Shown: one piece after another, positions 8,000 through 17,388 of the stretch
Position numbering within the stretch: position 1 is the stretch's first letter
Layout of the letters: every line of letters begins with the position of its first letter
Assembly (NCBI GenBank): GCA_020631895.1
Contig: JACKGR010000002.1
Location: 1 to 64,000 of the forward strand
DNA from: Candidatus Nomurabacteria bacterium
Lineage (GTDB): Bacteria > Patescibacteriota > Saccharimonadia > Saccharimonadales > UBA7683
DNA: 64,000 nucleotides
Direction: 5' to 3'
The notes under the pieces: model-generated
Told to the model about the DNA's origin: nothing
The model's database searches: none
The model's input: the letters and a program-made list of their open reading frames with translations, nothing else
Made by a program: the position numbers and the translations under genes

Positions 8000-9921
8000 T
8001 GGCTATATTTGGAGGTCAAAAAAACCAAACTGATCCAGTAACGCTGGCCCAACAACAACGTCAGCGTGAACAGCAAGAGGTTGATAGTGCATTCAGACAA
8101 GGTATTTCTGAGATGCGTGATTTTATCGCACCAAGTAGTCTTGAGATTGAATCTAGCTACTTTAGACTAGGCACAATGTACGGACGCTCCTTTTATGTAT
8201 ATGGCTACCCGAGGCAAATCTTTACAGGTTGGCTATCTTCAATCGTAAACATGGATGAAGAGATTGACCTATCAATGTTTATATATCCAGTAGCAAGCCA
8301 AGTTGTTTTAGAGAACTTGCGCAAAAAAGTTAGTCAACTTGAAGCTGGTCTACAAATTGACGCAGAAAAAGGTCGCGTAAGAGATCCGGCTAAACAATCA
8401 GCCATAGTCGACGCCGAGGAACTTAGAGACAGTTTACAAATAGGAGAGGAGAGATTCTTCCGGCTTGGTCTATACATCACGACATATGCAAAGAGCCTTG
8501 AGGAGTTAGATTTTATACAGCACAAGGTCGAGACCGTTCTTGGACAACAACTAATATACTCAAAGCCAGCCACAGTACAGATGGAGCAAGGCCTAAACTC
8601 GACAATGCCACAATTTACTGACCAACTTCAAGTACGCCGAAACATGAATACAGGGGCTCTTGCCACCAGTTTTCCGTTCACCTCAGCAGATTTAACGCAG
8701 GAGAACGGTATTTTGTATGGCATAAATATGCACAATAATGGCCTAGTACTATTTGATAGATTCTCACTAGAAAACGCCAATATGGTGGTCTTTGCCAAAT
8801 CTGGTGCTGGTAAATCATTTGCTGTAAAACTTGAGGCTGTCAGATCAATGATGATGGGTACCGAGATTGTAATTATAGATCCCGAGAATGAGTATGAGCG
8901 ACTATGTGATGCAGTAGGTGGTAGCTATATCAGAATGAGTCTCAGCTCAACAACTCGTGTTAATCCATTTGACCTACCACAAGTTATTGATCAAGATGAT
9001 GCAGATAACGCGCTTAGATCAAATTTAATTACTCTTCACGGTCTAATGAGATTAATGATGGGTGGCGCACTAAGTCCTAACGAAGAGGCTGATCTTGACC
9101 AAGCCCTTATCGATACTTATGCAAAAGCCGGTATAACTGGCGATCCTCTTACCCATCAAACCCCGCCACCAACAATTAATGACCTCTACGAGACGCTACT
9201 TCACATGCAAGGCTCAGGTCCAAGCATGGCTCAGCGACTCAGAAAATATACCACAGGGACATTTGCTGGAATATTCTCACAACAAAGTAATGTTGATATC
9301 AACAACAACATGGTTGTCTTCAACATTCGCGATCTTGAAGATGAACTCCGGCCAGTAGCCATGTATATCGTACTTAATCACATCTGGAACAAAACAAAAT
9401 CTGATAAAAGAAAAAGAAACCTGATTATTGATGAGGCTTGGCAACTTCTTAAGTACCAGGACTCGGCTAATTTTATGTTCTCCCTGGCAAAGCGCGCACG
9501 AAAATACTATTTGGGACTCACAACCATATCTCAGGATGTTGAGGATATGATGAGTTCGCAAACAGGACGAGCTATTGTATCTAACTCGTCGATGCAATTA
9601 CTTCTTAAGCAATCAACCTCGGCTGTTGATGTTCTCTCTGCCGTATTTAAACTTACTGGTGAAGAGAAGAAGCGTCTTAGCCAGTTCCCGGTAGGACAAG
9701 GGTTATTATTTGCCGGACAAAATCACGTCCATATTCAAATCATAGCCAGCCCAACCGAGACCAGCCTTATAAGCACAAACCCGGAGGAGATGCGTAAGGT
9801 TCAAGAGGTTGCCGCTAGAGCACAAGAAGCCTATCAAGTTATGACTCAAGCAAATAACACCGGAAACATCGCCGCAAATCAACATTCAGTCACGCCCACC
9901 CCTGCAGAGCCAACAGAGTAA
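7999..9921 (+). CDS. virB4: VirB4/TraC family type IV secretion ATPase
   Basis: A 640-residue cytoplasmic ATPase. An N-terminal VirB4 domain (about 1-235) is followed by the P-loop: Walker A AKSGAGKS at about 266-273, and Walker B LIIDEAW with D478 and E479. The motif VEDMMSSQTGRAIVSNSSMQLLLKQS downstream is typical of VirB4/TraC/TrbE ATPases. These proteins power substrate transfer and pilus assembly. Translation is coupled to the TraC-like gene (overlapping TAATG). No VirB11 or VirD4 coupling protein is seen in this window, so either they lie elsewhere or the system works without them. Confidence 0.93.
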   Translation: MAIFGGQKNQTDPVTLAQQQRQREQQEVDSAFRQGISEMRDFIAPSSLEIESSYFRLGTMYGRSFYVYGYPRQIFTGWLSSIVNMDEEIDLSMFIYPVASQVVLENLRKKVSQLEAGLQIDAEKGRVRDPAKQSAIVDAEELRDSLQIGEERFFRLGLYITTYAKSLEELDFIQHKVETVLGQQLIYSKPATVQMEQGLNSTMPQFTDQLQVRRNMNTGALATSFPFTSADLTQENGILYGINMHNNGLVLFDRFSLENANMVVFAKSGAGKSFAVKLEAVRSMMMGTEIVIIDPENEYERLCDAVGGSYIRMSLSSTTRVNPFDLPQVIDQDDADNALRSNLITLHGLMRLMMGGALSPNEEADLDQALIDTYAKAGITGDPLTHQTPPPTINDLYETLLHMQGSGPSMAQRLRKYTTGTFAGIFSQQSNVDINNNMVVFNIRDLEDELRPVAMYIVLNHIWNKTKSDKRKRNLIIDEAWQLLKYQDSANFMFSLAKRARKYYLGLTTISQDVEDMMSSQTGRAIVSNSSMQLLLKQSTSAVDVLSAVFKLTGEEKKRLSQFPVGQGLLFAGQNHVHIQIIASPTETSLISTNPEEMRKVQEVAARAQEAYQVMTQANNTGNIAANQHSVTPTPAEPTE

Positions 9922-9924
9922 TGG

Positions 9925-9930
9925 TATACT
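9925..9930 (+). promoter_or_regulatory. Candidate extended -10 (TGG-TATACT) of the VanY-like gene
   Basis: TATACT preceded by TGG overlaps the spacer just after the VirB4 stop and ends 11 bases before the ATG at 9942. No Shine-Dalgarno lies between, so a transcript from here would have a leader of about five bases. Confidence 0.4.
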
Positions 9931-9941
9931 AAGCGGTATAT

Positions 9942-12900
9942 ATGGACGACGACAAAGGCTCAAGTACAGATCTGTTAGAAAGACCAGATTCTGATGATGC
10001 TGGTCCTTCTTTAGGCGACAGAGCGTCGGGTATTGGTGACGGTGTTAGATCAGCAGCAGACTCAGCAAAAAAGGTTATCGGAAAAGCGTCAGGTGGCAGT
10101 GGTGATGGTCTAGGAAGTTCACTAGCTGGTGGCCTTAGTAGTCTAGCTGGACATGGAAGCGCGGGTAATAGTATTGATGGAATAAAGCCAAAGTTGCCAG
10201 GAGTTGCAGGTGGCGATGGGGCTGATAAAACTCCAGGCATGTTTAAGGGTCTCGAGGGTGGAGCAAACCCTGCTAACAAAAACGATACAAGTGGCGATTC
10301 CGAAAACCCCAGTGCCAAAGATTTTGCCAGGAAGGCCGGTAAAAATGCTAGTCAGAAAGTAGAACAAGCTGCAAAAGACATCGCTCAAACTGCCAAAGAG
10401 GTCAAGCATGCCGCTACTGCGGTTGCCACTCTTGGTGCAAACGCTTTAGATGATGCGGAGCTGGCTAAAGATCTTGCGCAAGCAGCCTTGCACCCGATAC
10501 AAACCGCTAAACGTTATGGACGGGTTGCTCTATATCTAATCGGCTTCTTTTTTATTCAGACTTTTATTGTCTTTGCGGCAATTGGTGTTATCTTCTTTGG
10601 AATATACAAGGTTTATCTAATGACAATGGATATTGTAAACATAAATCCTACAGATGTAGTGACAGAGCTCCGCGTAGAAAACGAGATGGCAAGTTGGCTA
10701 ATATCCTCAGTTGGTGATTTGGCATATCAGCGTGATATAGCAGCCCAAAGACAGCCTGGAGTGGCCGTCGCACAAAATCGACCTAACTTGCCCGAGCCGC
10801 AAAGTAGCCCAGAAACTTCAAAAATGTTCCAGACTTGGGATAATGCAGGTCTTGCTGCAAAATTTATGGATGAATACCACGCAAGATTTGAACCATCTAA
10901 TGGATCTGCAGCAGGAGATAGCACTAATCCAGGAAATTGGGATCTTATTGTCGGTAATAAAAATTTTGGCAACGTTAACGGTACAAAAGCTCGGGCATTT
11001 ATCTCAATATTTGCCGACCACACAACACACTGGAGAGATATCTACACCAGAGAGGCACTACAAGGCGTAGCGACAAACTCATTTGATACCCAATCGTTTA
11101 AACTTAATTTGCCTGATCCAGAATACAATATAGGAAACAGCAGAGTTAATACAACAAAACAACTCGTCAGCAGCACGGCCAAACCGATAACCAGTAAGTC
11201 TATCACCTATTACAATTGTTTAATTGCGGGAGGTGATAGCTGTAACTCCTTAGGATTAGGATCAACTGGCTCACCAACAAACGTATCGACCGATGCCTCT
11301 GGTGGTATAGTTTCAACAATAATTAGTAACTTAAGAAACGATATTAGAACCAGAGTTCTACAAAACACAGTCGGTGTTGAACAAATTGGTCAATATGCTA
11401 GTAGCACTGCCGAACAAGTTACACCCGAGACCAGCACATATGACACCAAACGAATCCTATCAGCTAATATCAGAACAGGGTCATCAGACACAATTTTATC
11501 CAACCTTCCTAAAGATGCCAACGGAGCCCCTAAAAATAGCGCCCTGCTAGATCTTTATGATAGATATAGAGAATCTGTAAATAATGATAACTTCTCAAGA
11601 GTAAACTATGATAGAGAATCTCGACAGAGTGTTGCTCTAGCGGAGAACTACTTCGTTGCCGGGGGACAACTTGTAAATAACGAGATGGGTTTACTAGATA
11701 GCTGGGCACTAACCGAGAATCTAAGTATTGTTACACAGTCACCATTGTTTAGACGGGCGGTTATCGGCAACCCAATCGGGGTCTTTGCAGAGGACGAGGC
11801 AGATGATGGAGTAAGGTCGTGCCAAAAGATATATAATGATCTATCACCTGTAGGAGACATATCGGACAACCTAGATCGCGACACTACAAACAACTCTTGC
11901 TTCAGGCTTGCACTAGTTCCTGATAAGGCCACTGTTTTGAGCGATAGATCAGCAAATAGAATTTATAACATACTTGAGGAGAAAAATGAGGAAGTTAATA
12001 AATCCAACGGAGTGTTTAGTGTTGGTGATGCACTAAATGCCGCTTTGCAAAGATACAATAACCGAGAGATAAGATCATCTCCACTAGCGACTGAGAGCAT
12101 TAAGGTGGCTCAAGATTTAAGTCCAGATTTTGATGGATATACAAATAATGTTTATGGAGTATCTAAGACAGGTGCTGAAATCAACGGTGATGCTTACGAT
12201 AGTATGAGGCTGGCTGCCGAAGCTCTTTGGACCAAGGCATTGATCGACGATCAAGTTGGTATTGGCGCCAGCTACCAAACCGATGAACAGACAGCAGAAG
12301 TTATGCGTTATGCCCAGAAAATTGATCGCGAGAAGATGGCATTTAAACCTCTGGGGGAACGATTGTTCTCACTTAAGGATTCTAAATCACTAACGGCAAA
12401 GCTTGCCATGATGACGCCAACCAACAAAAAAGATGGGTTAAAGAGCACACTAGCCCTGTTAAAGCCGAGTAACCTTACATCTGCCGTAGCTAGTCGAATG
12501 GTGCCATCAACTTTTGCCCAGGACACAGCCCCAGTTAATCCCCTAAATGCTATCAGAACTGGATATGCACTGGATGATCCATCAAACAGAATGTCAGGTG
12601 ATCAAATTTGGCAACAATATAGCTGCGACTCTGGCGGTCCGACTCAATCAGAGTCTCAACCAAATGGAGTTCCCTTTAATATAGCTACAAATACAAACCC
12701 CTGTAAACGTGAGGCTGTGCTCTCAAGAATCACCACCTGTTACTTTGATACAGAGGATAGTTGCTCTATGGTTGGTAGTGGGTCTACACCAACGCCAGCA
12801 GCAACAACCAGTGGTACCGTTGGAGACATTGGCGAGAGCTCTGATAGCGTACCGTGTGCTGAAGGATCAAATGACATCGGTAATGTAGAATCTCGATACG

Positions 12901-13388
12901 CGGGGTCACTCAGAAAAGATATTCCTCTTATTATTAAGTTGTGTCAGGTACCTGATATTGGAGGACGTGGCAATGATACTAGTGGTAACAATATCGAGGG
13001 TGGAATTGTTGTAAACTCTCGAGTATCCGGTGCCTGGGTGGCTCTCGGTAGAGCAGCCAAATCAGCCTCACCAGCTATCAATCTAACTGGTAGTTCATTC
13101 AGACTAGCCGACTCCTGCGGCGGGGGAGGCGACGGATCGCTTTGCGCCCGACCAGGCACATCTATGCATCAGCTTGGTATTGCGGTAGATTTTAGCGATA
13201 TGGGGTCCAGTGGTGGTAGTACATCAAGTTGTAGTGGCAGAAAAGGTGCTCGAGGTGATCCAAGATGGGATTGGTTATTTAGCAATGCCCAGAACTACGG
13301 AATCAAACAGTATTCCTACGAACCATGGCATTGGGACACAAACCCAGGAGCAAATAGATGTGACAGTTCGTCACCGGCGGTATACTAA
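9942..13388 (+). CDS. Membrane-anchored secretion-locus protein with C-terminal VanY-like D,D-carboxypeptidase domain
   Basis: A 1148-residue protein. Residues 1-180 are a Gly/Ser/Asp-rich cytoplasmic region with an Ala/Lys-rich coiled-coil-like stretch. One strong membrane helix follows (about 192-225, ALYLIGFFFIQTFIVFAAIGVIFFG), then about 800 residues of exposed, Asn/Ser-rich sequence. The C-terminus carries an M15B/VanY signature: SMHQLGIAVDF with H1076 and D1083, and EPWHW with E1127 and H1130, the expected zinc and catalytic residues. It would cleave peptidoglycan stem peptides during pilus or channel insertion. It stands in the operon slot where VirB1/VirB8-like proteins are often found. 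The enzymatic call is firm; the long middle is unknown. Confidence 0.8.
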   Translation: MDDDKGSSTDLLERPDSDDAGPSLGDRASGIGDGVRSAADSAKKVIGKASGGSGDGLGSSLAGGLSSLAGHGSAGNSIDGIKPKLPGVAGGDGADKTPGMFKGLEGGANPANKNDTSGDSENPSAKDFARKAGKNASQKVEQAAKDIAQTAKEVKHAATAVATLGANALDDAELAKDLAQAALHPIQTAKRYGRVALYLIGFFFIQTFIVFAAIGVIFFGIYKVYLMTMDIVNINPTDVVTELRVENEMASWLISSVGDLAYQRDIAAQRQPGVAVAQNRPNLPEPQSSPETSKMFQTWDNAGLAAKFMDEYHARFEPSNGSAAGDSTNPGNWDLIVGNKNFGNVNGTKARAFISIFADHTTHWRDIYTREALQGVATNSFDTQSFKLNLPDPEYNIGNSRVNTTKQLVSSTAKPITSKSITYYNCLIAGGDSCNSLGLGSTGSPTNVSTDASGGIVSTIISNLRNDIRTRVLQNTVGVEQIGQYASSTAEQVTPETSTYDTKRILSANIRTGSSDTILSNLPKDANGAPKNSALLDLYDRYRESVNNDNFSRVNYDRESRQSVALAENYFVAGGQLVNNEMGLLDSWALTENLSIVTQSPLFRRAVIGNPIGVFAEDEADDGVRSCQKIYNDLSPVGDISDNLDRDTTNNSCFRLALVPDKATVLSDRSANRIYNILEEKNEEVNKSNGVFSVGDALNAALQRYNNREIRSSPLATESIKVAQDLSPDFDGYTNNVYGVSKTGAEINGDAYDSMRLAAEALWTKALIDDQVGIGASYQTDEQTAEVMRYAQKIDREKMAFKPLGERLFSLKDSKSLTAKLAMMTPTNKKDGLKSTLALLKPSNLTSAVASRMVPSTFAQDTAPVNPLNAIRTGYALDDPSNRMSGDQIWQQYSCDSGGPTQSESQPNGVPFNIATNTNPCKREAVLSRITTCYFDTEDSCSMVGSGSTPTPAATTSGTVGDIGESSDSVPCAEGSNDIGNVESRYAGSLRKDIPLIIKLCQVPDIGGRGNDTSGNNIEGGIVVNSRVSGAWVALGRAAKSASPAINLTGSSFRLADSCGGGGDGSLCARPGTSMHQLGIAVDFSDMGSSGGSTSSCSGRKGARGDPRWDWLFSNAQNYGIKQYSYEPWHWDTNPGANRCDSSSPAVY

Positions 13389-15796
13389 TGAGTAATATGA
13401 AAATGAGAATAAAAAGAGCCTTCAAACTAGCATTTCAGATTTCTGCCTTGGTCTTATTTATACTATTTAGTCTAAATACACCACCTGCTGACGTAATCAG
13501 TCCGGTGGCTCGGGCAATATCAGAGTGTGACAAATTTGCGATCGATAAAGGCTCAATACTAGCCGACAACGAACTATGTCAACCATGTACCGACAATACC
13601 GATAATGCCATATCTAAGAAGGTGTTTGTAATAGGTGATTCGCTTACTAAGGCCATGAGGGATGATGGTCAAATGCAAGCTAAACTTGAGAGCAGAAACT
13701 TTGAGGTTACAAAGATAGAGGGGAATAATGGATTTAATATAAATGATTCACTTCCATTAATCGATTCCGATGCAAACGAAATTAGCCAGGCTGATATTGT
13801 GGTTATAGGTCTTGGTACAAATCCTGAACCAAATTTTGGGCAGAAGGTACCCGAAATGATAACCAAAGTAAAACAGAAGGCACCAAATGCTCAGATATTT
13901 TGGACAAACGTTCATGTTCAACCAGGCGCGTATATCGACCCTTCATTTTTAGGTAATAATAGAATAAATCAAATTTTAGAGACCAAAAGCCAGTCAGAAG
14001 GCTTTACAGTAATCGATTGGGACAAAGAGGTGACCGACAATCCTAACCCTTACCCTTTTCTAGGAGACGGCGTGCATCACACTCCTGAGGGTTCGGTTGC
14101 AAGATCAGATTTTATTGCAAGTGCGCTTCCACAATCTGAAGATCCTTCTGAGCCAAGTGGCACGGGATCTACACAAGAGTTAGCCTCTCAAATGATCAGC
14201 AACGGCAATATTACCTACTGGGAGAATAATGGCGTAAACACAAGAGATGTAGTTGTTGCTCTGTCAGAAGGGAGAAAAGCGTTTACCACCTCTAATGATC
14301 CACTCGCCGTAGAGAATCGCGAGGTAGACATCAATCCAAACATTCTAAGCTTTATATTAGAAGCTGCTAAAACTGGTCCTATAATGGTAAACGCGCTTAC
14401 TGATAAAGATCACTCATCAAACTCAAACCACTATAAAGGCAAAGCAGTGGATCTACAAAACAGCGGCCCAAACACTCAAGCAGTATCTGTATACGATGCC
14501 GCTGCGCAAAAGTTTGGAGGCGTCAGAAACAGCGAGACCACTCACTGGCACTATGACTTCACCTCTGACGCAACAGCCATCCCTGTCGGGAATAATAACG
14601 ACACAGCTAATCCCTCATGCTGTTCAAACTCTGGTGGAACAGGCACTTTAACAGGTGCTAATAATGAGGAGAAGATATTTAACTACCTGTCATCCGGTAA
14701 AGGAATAAATGCCATACAGGCAGCTGGAATAATGGGTAACATGAAGATGGAGTCCAGTTTTAACCCAACAGCTCTAGAATCTGGTGGTACCGGAAGAGGC
14801 TTGGTTCAGTGGTCATTTGGTAGAAGAACCAATCTAGAGACTGCCGCCACTGCTGCAAATGTTGACCTCTCTATAGACGATGATGCCAATATATTATTCC
14901 AGCTCGACTATATGATTAATGAATCAAAAGGCCGAGATTCTATTACCTTCGATGGCGTTAAAGAATGGGACGGTTTAGCCAGAACTACCCGGGTTGATAC
15001 ATTTGATGAGACCCAGGGATCAACAATCTACTGGGAGGCTAACTTTGAGAGACCAAAAAATCCCGGTCAAAAATCTAGAATCGACGCTGCTATAGACATA
15101 ATGACTCGACTTGGAGGCGGTGGTGGTGGAGGAGGGGGTGTTGTTACTCAAGTATCTACAACAACTCAGTCCAACTGCCCAGGAGCAGGCTCAAGTATGG
15201 TATGCGAAGGGAACGGTACGGTACCACTACCAGACGGTATTGATATAACATTCTTTAATTCCCACAACCACCACCAATCAGTCAGTTACCCTGGAGGATC
15301 TAATAGACACAGACCACTTCTTGGAAACTTTGGTGCTTACGGAACTGAAAGTGTAACCAAAAACGGCCCAGGAACCGGCGAAGCTGTAGATGTTGGTGCC
15401 CCACCGGGAACAGCCGTACTAGCTCCCGTAGATGGTAAAGTCACCTATTCTGACGGCGTAAGTGGTCGTGGAGATTCTGATAAAGCTGTAGTCATCGAAT
15501 CTACTAATAAAAAATGTGCTGCAACTTTAGCGCACATGCAACCGACAGTATCAGAAGGGGATATGGTAACTGCAGGTCAAGAGATTGGCACGCTTACAAA
15601 TATGGCCAACTCACACCTTCACTTCGAACTTTGGGTTGATGGCGAGCCAATAAATATTGGTCCGGACAGCAGTCCGTGTGGATTAGGTGAGGATCCTTGT
15701 GATAACTTCTCAGACGAAGCCGAGCAAATATGGAATAAACAAAAAGAGGCGTTAACTAATTCAGCAGCAGGAGCATCAGATGTTATATCACTTTAA
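13388..15796 (+). CDS. Secreted four-domain wall-active protein (SGNH, M15-like, phage-lysozyme-like, M23-like)
   Basis: An 802-residue protein beginning with a signal/anchor segment (about 13-35). Domains in order: an SGNH hydrolase-type domain (GDS at 83-85); an M15-like peptidase domain with NHYKGKAVD (H348, D355) and HWH (H386, H388); a phage-tail lysozyme-like domain with GIMGNMKMESSFNP (candidate catalytic E455) and RGLVQWSFGRR; a poly-Gly linker; and an M23-type fold ending SHLHFELW (H743, H745). In the M23 part the usual HxxxD ligand motif reads GEAVD (E665, D668), so one zinc ligand looks lost and the domain may bind rather than cut. It overlaps the previous stop (TAATG). It probably opens or remodels the wall for the secretion machine. 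Confidence 0.8.
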   Translation: MSNMKMRIKRAFKLAFQISALVLFILFSLNTPPADVISPVARAISECDKFAIDKGSILADNELCQPCTDNTDNAISKKVFVIGDSLTKAMRDDGQMQAKLESRNFEVTKIEGNNGFNINDSLPLIDSDANEISQADIVVIGLGTNPEPNFGQKVPEMITKVKQKAPNAQIFWTNVHVQPGAYIDPSFLGNNRINQILETKSQSEGFTVIDWDKEVTDNPNPYPFLGDGVHHTPEGSVARSDFIASALPQSEDPSEPSGTGSTQELASQMISNGNITYWENNGVNTRDVVVALSEGRKAFTTSNDPLAVENREVDINPNILSFILEAAKTGPIMVNALTDKDHSSNSNHYKGKAVDLQNSGPNTQAVSVYDAAAQKFGGVRNSETTHWHYDFTSDATAIPVGNNNDTANPSCCSNSGGTGTLTGANNEEKIFNYLSSGKGINAIQAAGIMGNMKMESSFNPTALESGGTGRGLVQWSFGRRTNLETAATAANVDLSIDDDANILFQLDYMINESKGRDSITFDGVKEWDGLARTTRVDTFDETQGSTIYWEANFERPKNPGQKSRIDAAIDIMTRLGGGGGGGGGVVTQVSTTTQSNCPGAGSSMVCEGNGTVPLPDGIDITFFNSHNHHQSVSYPGGSNRHRPLLGNFGAYGTESVTKNGPGTGEAVDVGAPPGTAVLAPVDGKVTYSDGVSGRGDSDKAVVIESTNKKCAATLAHMQPTVSEGDMVTAGQEIGTLTNMANSHLHFELWVDGEPINIGPDSSPCGLGEDPCDNFSDEAEQIWNKQKEALTNSAAGASDVISL

Positions 15797-17384
15797 TAGA
15801 TTCTTAAACTTCATTCGTACGCACAAAATTTTAAGTATAGTGTCTGTTATATCTTTGTTTTTAGTAATATTATTGTCTCAGTTTGGTTTTATTGAGGTAA
15901 ATATAAAACAAGACAATCTAAAATCTGATACTAAAGTAAAATTACTAAATCAAAAAACATCTAAAACTACCTCTAAAAAAACTAACACCTCCTCAATTAA
16001 AAAACTTGTAAGAAGGGGTACTTACGAGGTATCGGTTTTTAACAAAGCAGGTACGAGTTTTAATATTAAGTCAGTTGGCGGATTTCTAAGAACAACCAAG
16101 TTGTCGGCAAATCTAAAATCAGAGAACTATAGCGAGTTTATCGGTTACAACCCTAAAGCCTGTGTAAACTACAATAAAATTGTAGCAGTATCCTGGGGTT
16201 GCACAAGTGATACAAGCGTATTTACAATTCATCACCCAGCTATTGGTCTTCAGCCCACCTACAATGAATCCGGTCCCAGGGTATTAACTGGCAGACCAAT
16301 ACAAAACCAATCCTCCAGTAATAACGGAGAATATGAGGAAACTGCAGATGAATTAAGTGGAACAATTGAGGGGATTTTTGAATCTAATGGTTCTAATTAC
16401 ATGCTAATTAGAGAGGTTGGCTATGGGGGATCAGACTATCAACATGTTATCTACAGTTTAAATGGTAGTTATCAAATTGGCAAAAGAACCGTTGTGTCTG
16501 GTTTGGATTCCAAAAAACTATACAAGATAGAGGGAATGGGTAATGGATTCTTGATTTATGATACGTCTATGACAGATTTTTATAGATATGACACAGTTGA
16601 GTCTAAACCTAAAAAAGTTAGTTTTAATTCACCAGCAAACGATCAGATTAAGCCAAGCCTTGTTAAAGTGTCTGGTTCAAAAATTTTTATATTATATTCA
16701 AACTATATTAAAGATGGAGAGACAGACATAGCTACAAAAGATTTAATAAACACGGTAGTTACTGTTGACTCAAACTCAAACAACTCACAATCGTTTGATG
16801 GTATGTATGTAGATCAATTCAGTACATGTGGAAACGGATTTTGTATTCTATCAAATGGCACACTAAAAATTTATGGACTAGTTAAAAACAAACCAAAATA
16901 TTTATACGAGATAAAACAAGTTAATACAATCATTAATGTTGGTAAGGTTTTATTAGTCTCAAAGCCAGACGGTACGGTTAGTCTATCGGTCGATAGCAAG
17001 TCAGGTTACTTTGGACATACAAATAACGGTCTTGAATCCTGCGGTATAGTTTATGTTCACATAGATTATTATGTTGAATGTGTGATTGATAAATATAAGA
17101 GACGATCACTACTGAGCGTTGATACAACAAAAAATAGCCAGACAAGAATAAGCAAAGTAGTTAATGATATATCAAATATTAATAACGTAACTGGTATTTC
17201 AGTCTATAAAAAATCTATCCTAATCACGCCAGATGCAGGAGAATTTACATATATTCCATCCATAAAGAGCTATGGCTACGATCCAGAAATTCAGAAGCAA
17301 TCGATATCAGATTTAAAATCATCTATAAATAAGTTAGATTTTGATTTATCTGGCTATAAAATTTATATAGTTGGTGATAACTAA
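15780..17384 (+). CDS. Membrane-anchored extracytoplasmic protein, function unknown
   Basis: A 534-residue protein with one N-terminal membrane helix (about 15-36, KILSIVSVISLFLVILLSQF), a Lys/Thr-rich linker (KTSKTTSKKTNTSS), and a long beta-rich region. It has repeated strand-turn patterns (SKIFILYSN, GFCILSNGTLKIYG, GKVLLVSKPDGTVSLS) that suggest a beta-propeller-like fold. The start overlaps the end of the hydrolase gene by 17 bases in another frame, so it is the last gene of the secretion operon. It ends four bases from the convergent dnaN stop. I do not recognise a family; a surface or periplasm-like sensor/scaffold is only a guess. Confidence 0.7.
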   Translation: MLYHFNRFLNFIRTHKILSIVSVISLFLVILLSQFGFIEVNIKQDNLKSDTKVKLLNQKTSKTTSKKTNTSSIKKLVRRGTYEVSVFNKAGTSFNIKSVGGFLRTTKLSANLKSENYSEFIGYNPKACVNYNKIVAVSWGCTSDTSVFTIHHPAIGLQPTYNESGPRVLTGRPIQNQSSSNNGEYEETADELSGTIEGIFESNGSNYMLIREVGYGGSDYQHVIYSLNGSYQIGKRTVVSGLDSKKLYKIEGMGNGFLIYDTSMTDFYRYDTVESKPKKVSFNSPANDQIKPSLVKVSGSKIFILYSNYIKDGETDIATKDLINTVVTVDSNSNNSQSFDGMYVDQFSTCGNGFCILSNGTLKIYGLVKNKPKYLYEIKQVNTIINVGKVLLVSKPDGTVSLSVDSKSGYFGHTNNGLESCGIVYVHIDYYVECVIDKYKRRSLLSVDTTKNSQTRISKVVNDISNINNVTGISVYKKSILITPDAGEFTYIPSIKSYGYDPEIQKQSISDLKSSINKLDFDLSGYKIYIVGDN

Positions 17385-17388
17385 ATTA

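Noticed and set aside
9929..10409. Minus-strand open frames opposite the VanY-like gene start
   Set aside because: Shadows of a Gly/Ser/Ala-rich coding region; Pro/Leu-rich, no start signals.
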